Source of the DNA: UM-FILTER-33-9 sp964530235
GTDB lineage: Bacteria; Patescibacteriota; Microgenomatia; UBA1406; GWC2-37-13
NCBI GenBank assembly: GCA_964530235.1
Contig: CAZGYB010000005.1
Coordinates: 70,321-134,320, forward strand
DNA: 64,000 nucleotides
Reading direction: 5' to 3'
Every line of letters begins with the position of its first letter. Position 1 is the stretch's first letter. The notes under the pieces were generated by a model that ran no database searches, was not told the origin of the DNA, and was given only the letters and a program-made list of their open reading frames with translations. The position numbers and the translations under genes were made by a program. Below are positions 23,437 through 31,321 of the stretch, piece by piece.

Positions 23437-24543
23437 ATGTCGTATTCTGTATTTACTTCTGAGTCGGTCTGCTCCGGTCATCCGGATAAAATATGCGATC
23501 AGGTATCTGACGCAATTTTAGACGAAACATTGAAACAAGATGAACGAGCTCGTGTTGCGGTTGAGACTTTGGTTACAAAAGATTTTATGATTCTTGCAGG
23601 AGAGGTTACAGCTCAAAAACACATTTCGTATGAAGAAATTTCACGGGAAACAATTAAAAAGCTCGGATACATCGATCCGTTATTTCACTTTTCTGTGGAT
23701 TCACCGATTCTTGTCAAAATACATGCACAATCTCCGGAAATAGCTATTGGCGTTGACAATCTCGGTGCCGGTGATCAGGGAATGATGTTCGGATATGCCT
23801 GTTTGGAAACGCCAGAATATATGCCGCTTCCGATTACTTTAGCTCACGCTCTCGCACACAAAATAGATACCGTTAGAATAACAAAAACACTTCCCTTTTT
23901 GAGGCCTGATGGAAAAACACAGGTCACCGTCCGGTATGAAAATGGGAAACCCATTTCTGTTGAGAAGGTTGTCATTGCAGTCCCCCATTCAGAAACCGTT
24001 AACGATACACAGCTAAAACGAGATATTATTCAAACTGTAGTTATTCCGGTTCTTGATTCGTACGGATACCGTATCTTTTCAAAAGACATTGTAATAAATG
24101 GGACAGGCGTTTGGTACGTTGGGGGTCCTGCTTCCGATACAGGGGTTACTGGGCGGAAAATTATCGTTGATACCTATGGCGGTATGGCGCGGGTTGGAGG
24201 CGGTTGTTTTTCTGGAAAGGATGCGACAAAGGTCGATAGATCTGGAGCCTACGCTGCCCGGTTTTTGGCAAAAAATCTTGTTGCGCATAAATTAGCCGAG
24301 CGGTGTGAGGTGCGTTTAGCCTATGTTATCGGTCAAAAAAGACCAGTGATGTGTGACGTAGAAACATTTGGCACAGAAAAAAAGTCTTTGCGTTTTATTC
24401 GATCATTTATGGAAACTATTCTTGACACCTCTGTTTCAGGGATTATTGAACGATTTAATTTACGAAAACCTATGTATGCACAAACGGCGGTCTACGGTCA
24501 TTTTGGTAAAAAAGGACTGCCATGGGAGGAAATTATTCCGTAG
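23437..24543 (+). CDS. metK: S-adenosylmethionine synthase
   Basis: Makes SAM from methionine and ATP. The 368-residue protein has the three-domain bacterial MAT layout: TSESVCSGHPDKICDQVSDAILD (active-site histidine and metal aspartate) at the start, GAGDQGMMFGYA near residue 110 (ATP loop), DTYGGMARVGGGCFSGKDATKVDRSGAY near 247 with the phosphate-binding lysines, and a C-terminal end somewhat shorter than in E. coli (384). The gene stands alone behind an S-box-like riboswitch, so its expression should fall when SAM is plentiful. The window also has SAH hydrolase and a SAM-hydrolase-family gene, which complete SAM turnover. The start fits the family N-terminus. Confidence 0.96.
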   Translation: MSYSVFTSESVCSGHPDKICDQVSDAILDETLKQDERARVAVETLVTKDFMILAGEVTAQKHISYEEISRETIKKLGYIDPLFHFSVDSPILVKIHAQSPEIAIGVDNLGAGDQGMMFGYACLETPEYMPLPITLAHALAHKIDTVRITKTLPFLRPDGKTQVTVRYENGKPISVEKVVIAVPHSETVNDTQLKRDIIQTVVIPVLDSYGYRIFSKDIVINGTGVWYVGGPASDTGVTGRKIIVDTYGGMARVGGGCFSGKDATKVDRSGAYAARFLAKNLVAHKLAERCEVRLAYVIGQKRPVMCDVETFGTEKKSLRFIRSFMETILDTSVSGIIERFNLRKPMYAQTAVYGHFGKKGLPWEEIIP

Positions 24544-24555
24544 TCGTTGATGTTG

Positions 24556-24561
24556 TATACT
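24556..24561 (+). promoter_or_regulatory. -10 element of leaderless promoter
   Basis: TATACT ends 6 nt before ATG 24568, in the short gap after metK. Confidence 0.5.
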
Positions 24562-24567
24562 TAAGTG

Positions 24568-26028
24568 ATGACGGAAACACATCATTCACCAGAAGCAAAA
24601 TTAGCAAGCAGTATTTTTACCGCGATTCGTACACGACTACTTGTAGGGGGAGAATATTTGAACCCTCAAAAAAAAGATCTTCCTCCGGTAACCGCAGATC
24701 TTCTTGGAAAAACCGATCAATTAACTCATACTAATACACTCATACAAAGAAAGTCCTTGCAGGAAAGGGATGAATATTGGCGTTCGAGAGCAAATTCGGA
24801 TAGCACACTTAATCAAATTTCTGCACAGTATGCACAGTGGAAGAAAGAGATGATACTTCAACTTAATCATCCCTCTAACAAAGATCACGCAGAAGAGTTA
24901 AAGCGTATACATTTTACGGGGAGTTCGGGTTCTGAAGACGATATTGATAAACTGTATCAAAGATACTTTAGTGATAGTGAACATGGTGCAGAGCTATTTA
25001 TGAAAGATATTCTTGAAGCTTATCGTTACGACCTAAATTTAATAGCCGCTCATGAAAATACGATTCGTTGGATTGCGTCAACTTTTGGATCACAGTCAAG
25101 TCGAATTCTTGAGCAGTTTACCTTTGCTCTTGCTCATTTACATACAGAACAAGGAAAAACCGCCCTTGTTTCTGCAGCAAACGAAACTCAACAGCAAGGT
25201 GATGCGCTTCGGATAAACAGTCTTTCCCAAGAAGAGGAGTTACTTTTAAACTGGTTATACAACTCACAAAATGCTGTTGTAAACCGTCCCGAACCGACAG
25301 GTACACAATCAAAGGATTTAGTAAAACCAGAAATACCATATCGGAGTGATGTTTTGTCCGTTGAACAACAATTTTCTCAACTTGAAACACCGGTTGATAT
25401 AAATGATGAAATAGTCAAACGATGGTTTGTTTCTGTGATTCCTGAGCGGAGAGTTTTGACTGATAACGAAATAAGAATAATAACTGTTGAACCAAAAAAT
25501 TTTGTAGCTGTAGACGGTAAAACAGATAAATCTCAAAATCCGCATGTATGGGATTTTTACGATGAGCAAGATGAAGTGAATCCGAAAACTCGATTTATGC
25601 AGGCAACAAAATTAACTTCAGATGATTCAGGTCTACTTTCATTATGTGCAGTTGCAGCAGTTAACCCGAAAGAACAAGCAAAACTTTATCAAGTAACATC
25701 TGATATGATCCTGCAAATCAGTGAGAAACAACCTGAATTAATTCTTGAATGGTTTAAAAAACAGTCTCCAGGATCTTTGTCTATGTTTACGTACGATGAT
25801 CAGGCGCGCCGAGACCAAGGTCAGTCTGAAGACTATGTTCTTGTTCCATTATTGAACGGAGCGATAGATGAAAACCATTTTATGGATGTTTGGAAAAAAA
25901 GACTGATCGAACTCCGACAAGCTGTTGACCGAAGTGAGTTTACCTTATACCATCATCGGTGGCTTGAGGCACTTTCAAGGACTATCGATATTAAAAAACT
26001 ATTTTCGCTTCTCGGTGCACATCCATAG
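24568..26028 (+). CDS. Hypothetical protein, helical and hydrophilic, 486 residues
   Basis: I do not recognise this protein. It has no signal peptide, membrane helix or nucleotide-binding motif. It is rich in Gln, Ser, Glu and Asp, mostly helical by composition, with stretches such as LQERDEYWRSRANSD, NQISAQYAQWKKEM and ETQQQGDALRINSLSQEEEL. The C-terminal third (from about residue 300) is more ordered, with DNEIRIITVEPKNFVAV, PHVWDFYDEQDE and RFMQATKL. The start ATG 24568 is preferred over GTG 24565 because TATACT lies 6 nt upstream of the ATG. Neighbours are metK and pyk, which give no hint. It may be a lineage-specific structural or regulatory protein. Confidence 0.75.
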   Translation: MTETHHSPEAKLASSIFTAIRTRLLVGGEYLNPQKKDLPPVTADLLGKTDQLTHTNTLIQRKSLQERDEYWRSRANSDSTLNQISAQYAQWKKEMILQLNHPSNKDHAEELKRIHFTGSSGSEDDIDKLYQRYFSDSEHGAELFMKDILEAYRYDLNLIAAHENTIRWIASTFGSQSSRILEQFTFALAHLHTEQGKTALVSAANETQQQGDALRINSLSQEEELLLNWLYNSQNAVVNRPEPTGTQSKDLVKPEIPYRSDVLSVEQQFSQLETPVDINDEIVKRWFVSVIPERRVLTDNEIRIITVEPKNFVAVDGKTDKSQNPHVWDFYDEQDEVNPKTRFMQATKLTSDDSGLLSLCAVAAVNPKEQAKLYQVTSDMILQISEKQPELILEWFKKQSPGSLSMFTYDDQARRDQGQSEDYVLVPLLNGAIDENHFMDVWKKRLIELRQAVDRSEFTLYHHRWLEALSRTIDIKKLFSLLGAHP

Positions 26029-26038
26029 TTAAATTAAA

Positions 26039-26070
26039 TCCCACCTTCGAGGTCGACCTTCGAGGTGGGA
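26039..26070. repeat. 32 bp palindrome made of two ACCTTCGAGGT hairpins
   Basis: The sequence opens with TCCCACCTTCGAGGT and closes with ACCTTCGAGGTGGGA, so it is both a direct repeat of ACCTTCGAGGT and a near-perfect 32 bp palindrome with one C-C mismatch. It is GC-richer than its surroundings. It may end transcripts from the upstream gene or be a REP-like element; no U tract follows. Confidence 0.7.
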
Positions 26071-26083
26071 CGGCCCACGGGTT

Positions 26084-26092
26084 TGTTATAAT
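26084..26092 (+). promoter_or_regulatory. Extended -10 of leaderless promoter for pyk
   Basis: TGtTATAAT, a full-consensus extended -10, ends 8 nt before ATG 26101. Confidence 0.65.
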
Positions 26093-26100
26093 AAACGGGT

Positions 26101-27537
26101 ATGCTGACCCTCACAAAGATTATTGCAACTATTGGACCTTCAACAGAGTCGGAGGAAATGATCGCCCAAATGCTCCACACAGGGGTTTCGGTTATCCGGT
26201 TTAATTTTAAGCATAATTCGCTGGAGTGGCACGATAAAACAATAGAGCGCGTTAGAAAAATATCCTCACAATTGGGAAAAACCGTTGGAATTTTACTGGA
26301 TTTGCAGGGGCCTGAGATACGCATTATTCTTTCGAATGAACATATTTCGATTGGAAAAGATGAAATTATTGAGCTCGGGTTAACAGCACCGGATAGAAAA
26401 GGATTTACGGTTACCCATCCGGAGATGGTTCAGTATTTGCACGTCGGTCAGCAATTAGTTGCTGATGACGGTGCATTGGTATTTGAAGTGGTTGGAGTTA
26501 AGCCAAAAGTTTTACTAAAATCTGTTCATACCGGAGAACTTAAAAACAGAAAGTCTATCTGTGTTCCGGGAACCCACTTTCCCCTACCCCTTCTTACTGA
26601 ACGGGATTATGAAGGGTTGGATCTGGTAAAAAAACACAATCTTCCTTTTACCGCGCTTTCATATGTAAGAACTCCCGATGACGTGATGTTTCTCCGGAAA
26701 GAGCTGAAAAACCGTTCGATCAAAACCAACATTGTTTCTAAAATTGAAGCTAAAATTGCGGTTGATAATGTTGACGGCATCATCGAAAAAAGTGATGCAA
26801 TTATGGTAGCACGAGGCGATTTGGGAATTGAAATACCGATAGAACGGGTCCCTTACTGGCAGAAGATCATTATTGGAAAATGTTTGGAACAATCCAAGCC
26901 GGTTATAACTGCAACTCAGATGCTCCATTCGATGACAAACAATCCTTTTCCAACCCGCGCGGAAATTTCAGATGTTGCAAATGCGACTTATGACTTGACC
27001 GATGCAGTTATGCTTTCCGGAGAATCCGCATTCGGATCATACCCGCTTCAGACTATACAGATGATGCAAAAAACGGTTTCAGCAAATGAGATTACGTTTG
27101 CATCAGATACACGGTTGACATATCATTTTGAGGCAGAAAGTCATGAAGCTCTTATCTGCGAAGCAGCATATAATCTGTACTTGACTCTTTACAAAAAAAA
27201 TCAAAAACCAAACGGGTTTATTGTTTACACTCAATCGGGAAAAACTGTGCGTTTACTTGCGCGGTACCGTCCTGCCGTTCCTATTTTTGCATTTACTGCC
27301 CATAAGGAAAAACAGGAAGAGCTTATGTTGACCTATGGTGTAAATCCGTTTGTGCATAGTGAATTTTCTTTAAATGAGAAAGTACAGGGTGGAGAATTTG
27401 AAAAATCCGCTAAAAAAGTATGTGGCCTTCTCAACATTCCAGAGGGTTTGTTTATTGTGGTCGTTGGCGATTACTGGTTGGTTGAGGGTGGTACTTCGAC
27501 AATCAAGCTGTTATCCTATAAAGAAAATCTTCACTAA
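26101..27537 (+). CDS. pyk: Pyruvate kinase
   Basis: Final step of glycolysis: phosphoenolpyruvate plus ADP to pyruvate plus ATP. The 478-residue length is standard. TIGPSTESEE and VIRFNFKHNSLEWH at the start correspond to the GPAS and RxNxSHG regions (the usual SHG is replaced by KHN), LLDLQGPEIR follows, then the B domain, ISKIEAK-type VSKIEAKIAVDNVDGI, MVARGDLGIEIP with the metal ligands and ATQMLHSM plus PTRAEISDVANATYDLTDAVMLSGESAFG. The C-terminal domain has a VYTQSGKTVRLLARYRP region for regulator binding. The substitutions near SHG are unusual but the catalytic lysine and acidic ligands are kept. Own leaderless promoter. Confidence 0.95.
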   Translation: MLTLTKIIATIGPSTESEEMIAQMLHTGVSVIRFNFKHNSLEWHDKTIERVRKISSQLGKTVGILLDLQGPEIRIILSNEHISIGKDEIIELGLTAPDRKGFTVTHPEMVQYLHVGQQLVADDGALVFEVVGVKPKVLLKSVHTGELKNRKSICVPGTHFPLPLLTERDYEGLDLVKKHNLPFTALSYVRTPDDVMFLRKELKNRSIKTNIVSKIEAKIAVDNVDGIIEKSDAIMVARGDLGIEIPIERVPYWQKIIIGKCLEQSKPVITATQMLHSMTNNPFPTRAEISDVANATYDLTDAVMLSGESAFGSYPLQTIQMMQKTVSANEITFASDTRLTYHFEAESHEALICEAAYNLYLTLYKKNQKPNGFIVYTQSGKTVRLLARYRPAVPIFAFTAHKEKQEELMLTYGVNPFVHSEFSLNEKVQGGEFEKSAKKVCGLLNIPEGLFIVVVGDYWLVEGGTSTIKLLSYKENLH

Positions 27538-27576
27538 ATGCAAGATGATAACCTATTTTAAGTTTATCAATAGTTC

Positions 27577-29334
27577 ATGAATGATCAGAATATCAGAAAT
27601 TTTGCCATAATTGCCCACGTTGATCATGGGAAGTCTACTCTTGCGGATAGGTTTTTAGAACTGACTGGTGTTGTAAGAATCGGCGGTCACGAAGAGCAGT
27701 TTCTGGATCGTAACCCCATCTCGCGGGAAAGAGGAATCACCATTAAACTTGCACCGGTTACCATGAATTATAAAGCCAAAAAAAATTTAAATTCAGAATA
27801 CATACTCAATTTGATTGATACTCCCGGACACGTTGATTTTTCTTATGAAGTGGATCGGACACTCGCCTGCGTTGAAGGGGTAATTCTGCTTGTTGATGCA
27901 ACTCAAGGTGTGCAGGCGCAGACCATTGCAAACGCCTATAAGGCTATTGAAAAAAACATTGTTATTATTCCTGTGGTAAATAAGGTAGACATGCCGAATG
28001 CCGAAGTATCCAAAACAAAAAAACAGCTTGTTGATTTTCTGGGAGTTTCAGAAAATGAAATCTTCGAAATTTCTGCAAAAACCGGATACAACGTGGAAGA
28101 ATTACTTTGGTCGGTTGTTGAAAAAATCCCGCCTCCAAAAAAATATGGTGACACTCACTCTTCCGATATCCAGGCGCTTATATTTGACTCGCACTATGAC
28201 TCGCACAAAGGTGTCATTACCTTTGTAAGAGTATTTAGCGGACAGCTTACCAAAGGGGAGGATATAACCATGATTCATACCGGCACTAAGTTCAAGATTC
28301 TTGAAGTTGGGATTTTCAAGCCAGAGCTTACTCAGACTGATTTTTTGATGACAGGAGAAATCGGATATATTGCAACGAACCTAAAAGATATTCATATGGT
28401 ACAAATTGGTGACACAATGGCCGAGTCAAAAAAGAATACGCAGGCTGTTTCAGGGTATAAAAAGGTCAAACCGATGGTCTTCGCTTCAATGTTTCCAACG
28501 GATACCGCAGAGTATCTCAACTTAAAAAAAGCACTGGAGAAACTCTATTTAAATGATTCTGCATTGCAGTTTAGTGCCATTTACAGTAAGGCATTTGGAG
28601 CCGGGTTTCGGGTTGGTTTTTTAGGACTTTTGCATGCCGATGTGGTACGTGAAAGACTTGAGCGTGAATACAATCTCTCACTGGTGCTTACTCCCCCACA
28701 GGTTGAGTATAAAGTAGAAAACAATACATTTTGCGAGCCATATGCAAAAATATTTATTTATCTTCCAACCGAGTATATGGGTGCGGTTATGAAGCTTTGT
28801 GAAGACTATCGCGCGATTTTTAAGACAATGGATAACAAGAATCAAATTTCGCTTACCTATGAAATACCGATGTCCGAGATGATCTCCGATTTTTTTGACA
28901 ACCTGAAAAGTGTAACTTCGGGGTATGCGTCACTCGATTGGGAGCTTGAGCGGTATGTTCCTGTTAAGGCGGACAAGCTTGAAATTCTCTTAAATCTTGA
29001 TCCGGTTGAGGAATTTTCTGAAATTGTTGTACAGGAGAGGGCTCAGGAAAAAGCATATGCATTGACTAAAAAACTACGAGAGATTATTCCCCGGCAACAG
29101 TATGAAGTACGTATTCAGGCACGATATAAAGGAAAGATTATTGCATCCGAACGGATTTCGCCTTTTCGCAAGGACGTACTTATGAAAGGCAGCAAGCTGG
29201 TTGGTGCGGGAGATTTCAGTAGAAAAAGAAAACTCCTTGAAAAACAGAAGGAAGGAAAAAAAATGATGAAACAAATCGGCAAAGTGGAAATTCCAAAAGA
29301 AGCGTTTTTACAGCTGTTTAAAAAAACAAGATAA
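27577..29334 (+). CDS. lepA: Elongation factor 4 (LepA)
   Basis: A 585-residue translational GTPase that can move the ribosome backward and assists stalled or stressed translation. G1 is AHVDHGKSTLADRFL, switch I ERGITIK, G3 DTPGHVDFSYE, G4 NKVDMP and G5 ISAKTG. Domains II, III and V of the EF-G type follow, then the LepA-specific C-terminal domain with KDVLMKGSKLVGAGDFSRKRKLLEKQKEGKK, the basic tail that enters the decoding region. Length is close to the usual 595-600. It lies 39 bp after pyk and 13 bp before miaA in the same direction; a weak TATCAA hexamer 6 nt before its ATG may be its own promoter. Confidence 0.95.
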   Translation: MNDQNIRNFAIIAHVDHGKSTLADRFLELTGVVRIGGHEEQFLDRNPISRERGITIKLAPVTMNYKAKKNLNSEYILNLIDTPGHVDFSYEVDRTLACVEGVILLVDATQGVQAQTIANAYKAIEKNIVIIPVVNKVDMPNAEVSKTKKQLVDFLGVSENEIFEISAKTGYNVEELLWSVVEKIPPPKKYGDTHSSDIQALIFDSHYDSHKGVITFVRVFSGQLTKGEDITMIHTGTKFKILEVGIFKPELTQTDFLMTGEIGYIATNLKDIHMVQIGDTMAESKKNTQAVSGYKKVKPMVFASMFPTDTAEYLNLKKALEKLYLNDSALQFSAIYSKAFGAGFRVGFLGLLHADVVRERLEREYNLSLVLTPPQVEYKVENNTFCEPYAKIFIYLPTEYMGAVMKLCEDYRAIFKTMDNKNQISLTYEIPMSEMISDFFDNLKSVTSGYASLDWELERYVPVKADKLEILLNLDPVEEFSEIVVQERAQEKAYALTKKLREIIPRQQYEVRIQARYKGKIIASERISPFRKDVLMKGSKLVGAGDFSRKRKLLEKQKEGKKMMKQIGKVEIPKEAFLQLFKKTR

Positions 29335-29347
29335 ACAAGGGGAAATT

Positions 29348-30412
29348 ATGCAAAAAATTATAATCGTTACCGGTCAGACTGCGACGGGCAAAACCAGAAA
29401 AGCGTTAGAGCTTGCTGCGAAATATAATGGAGAGCTTATTAATTGTGACTCTCGTCAAATATATAAAAAGCTGGATATTGTTACCGGTAAGGATTTTACC
29501 GATAAAAACTTCGTTCTTGTCGAAAACAAGGGAATTTTTGATATTGGTTACTATCCAATTAAATTCAAATATCAAAAGTCATGGATTCGTCATGCTCACC
29601 AAGATCCTGAGCAGCAGTGGAATGGATTAAAAGGCAAAAGTGGAATTCAAACATCAAAATCTATCGATGAGAACCGACAACTTTATTCCATTCCTGTTTG
29701 GCTCTATGATGTTGTTGATCCAAAACAAAATTTTTCTGCATACGAATACAGAAGACTTGCATTAAATATTATTTTAGATATCTATAAACGGGGCAAAACA
29801 CCTATCATTGTTGGCGGTGCCGGTTATTATCTTTATCACCTATTATCTGATATTTCAACATCCGGAATTCCGCAGGACTGGGAACTTCGAAAAAAACTAT
29901 CCAAGTTTACGATTCAAGATCTTCAGAAGGAATTCAAAACTATTGATTTGCATACGTATGACAAGCTGAACAATAGCGAGAAAAATAATCCCCAGCGGTT
30001 AATCCGAAAAATCGAAATTGCACGTTACCAAAAAAAACATAAAAAAATAAAAAAAAAGGATTATACTGGAGAAAATACGAATCTTTTAAAAAAGTTAAGA
30101 GAGCATACTTTGATCTATTCATGTATAGAAAAAGATAAAGTCAAGTTAGAATCTTCTATAAAGGTTCGTGTTGATAAACGTTTGAAACAGGGCGCTATCG
30201 AAGAAACAGCAAATCTCCTTAAAATGGGTTATTCAAAAGCAGACCCGGGGCTAAAAACAATTGGGTATGCGCAAATTATTGAATATCTTGAAGGAAAACT
30301 GTCAGCAGATGAAATGAAACAACAATGGATAGTTAAAGAAATGCAATATGCCAAACGCCAGGCAACATTTATAAAAAAGTATATTTACCACATTACTTCA
30401 GCATTTTGGTAG
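29348..30412 (+). CDS. miaA: tRNA dimethylallyltransferase with repeat-derived insert
   Basis: Adds a dimethylallyl group to adenine 37 of tRNAs that read codons starting with U. VTGQTATGKTRKALELA is the P-loop, NCDSRQIYK the substrate aspartate region, VWLYDVVDPKQNFSAYEY matches the H-L-I-D-V-V-x-P block, PIIVGGAGYYLYHLL and GLKTIGYAQIIEYLEGK are further signatures. The 354-residue length exceeds the usual 300-315 because of an insert at about residues 75-115, encoded in part by CAAATATCAAAAGTC and AAAAGGCAAAAGTGG units like the genome repeats. AAGGGG 7 nt before ATG 29348 is a good ribosome binding site, fitting a position downstream of lepA. Overlaps folD (convergent) by 20 bp. Confidence 0.92.
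   Translation: MQKIIIVTGQTATGKTRKALELAAKYNGELINCDSRQIYKKLDIVTGKDFTDKNFVLVENKGIFDIGYYPIKFKYQKSWIRHAHQDPEQQWNGLKGKSGIQTSKSIDENRQLYSIPVWLYDVVDPKQNFSAYEYRRLALNIILDIYKRGKTPIIVGGAGYYLYHLLSDISTSGIPQDWELRKKLSKFTIQDLQKEFKTIDLHTYDKLNNSEKNNPQRLIRKIEIARYQKKHKKIKKKDYTGENTNLLKKLREHTLIYSCIEKDKVKLESSIKVRVDKRLKQGAIEETANLLKMGYSKADPGLKTIGYAQIIEYLEGKLSADEMKQQWIVKEMQYAKRQATFIKKYIYHITSAFW
29566..29660. repeat. Degenerate repeat-derived insert in miaA
   Basis: AAATTCAAATATCAAAAGTC on the left and AAAAGGCAAAAGTGG plus ATTCAAACATCAAAATC on the right bracket a middle part containing GATCCTGAGCAGCAG, which faintly resembles palindromic REP sequences. It coincides with the part of MiaA that has no counterpart in the family. 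Confidence 0.45.
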
Positions 30413-31262
30413 CTTCAAGAAGATTTTTGAAGAGATACAATACGTCAAGCGGGCCGATTCCACCGGGAGTTGGTGTGTAATATCTGGCTATATTTTTTAC
30501 TTCAGACTCATCGTAATCACCCTTTAACCGTGATCCCTCTTTGCGCATGCCGATGTTAATCAAAACAACATCCTGTTTTAACATGGAAGGCTCAAGCACT
30601 TTTTTCCCGACAGCGGTAATTATAATATCTGCTTCCCGGTAGTACTCTTCAGGGTTTGGGGTGTGCGAATTAATACCGACGAAGTTGATTTTTGAGTCGG
30701 TTAGTGTTTTGCAGACCGGTTTTCCGCCGGTTATCCCCTTTCCGATTACAACAATTTTTTTGTGTTTTGTGACTTTTTTAACTGCGTTTATATCTTTTTG
30801 CGTGTTAAAAAGCAGTTGCATATTTGCTGTCGGATGAATAAACACATATTTCAAGATTGTCATTACCGCAAGTCCCAGCGGAGAACAAAACGGAGTTTTT
30901 TTTCGGTGACCTTCGATTTCTTTTTCAACTGCGATAAAGTCGTACACGCTGTCTGTGTTCAGTTGTGAGGGAAGGGGTTGTTGAATAATAATTCCGGTTG
31001 TTTTTGGATCGTGTGATTTTTCTTTAATCATGCGCACAAAAGTTTCAAAAGGAGGAGGGGTCTTGAGATGCATAAACTCAAATAACACACCAAGGTTTTT
31101 AGCAACTCTGCGTTTGATATGGACAAAAGAAATCTGTTCGGGGGATGAGCCGATAAGTATGACAACTAGTTTCGGAACTTTTTTTTTCTTTTTTAACGCA
31201 AGAAATTCCTTTTTTAGGCCTTTTTCGAGTACTTCCGCTATATGTTTTCCGTTTACGAGCAT
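30393..31262 (-). CDS. folD: FolD-type methylenetetrahydrofolate dehydrogenase/cyclohydrolase, divergent
   Basis: Interconverts methylene- and formyl-tetrahydrofolate. 289 residues, normal length. The fold is clear: SFVHIKRRVAKNLG keeps the catalytic lysine of the YVxxK motif but has Phe for the conserved tyrosine; IIQQPLPSQL matches the QLPLP block; VVIGKGITGGKPVCKTL is the NADP-binding loop, ITAVGK and PTPGGIGPLDVLYL the C-terminal signature (normally PGGVGPMT). The KDVDG motif reads EKEIEGHR and PCTP reads FCSP, so two normally invariant sites differ. It may still be active with altered balance between the two activities. Convergent with miaA, overlap 20 bp. Confidence 0.9.
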   Translation of the reverse strand: MLVNGKHIAEVLEKGLKKEFLALKKKKKVPKLVVILIGSSPEQISFVHIKRRVAKNLGVLFEFMHLKTPPPFETFVRMIKEKSHDPKTTGIIIQQPLPSQLNTDSVYDFIAVEKEIEGHRKKTPFCSPLGLAVMTILKYVFIHPTANMQLLFNTQKDINAVKKVTKHKKIVVIGKGITGGKPVCKTLTDSKINFVGINSHTPNPEEYYREADIIITAVGKKVLEPSMLKQDVVLINIGMRKEGSRLKGDYDESEVKNIARYYTPTPGGIGPLDVLYLFKNLLEATKMLK

Positions 31263-31321
31263 AATACTGACTCTTTTGTTTTAATTAGGAAGATTACAAA
31301 AAAGTTATGTAACTTATTATA

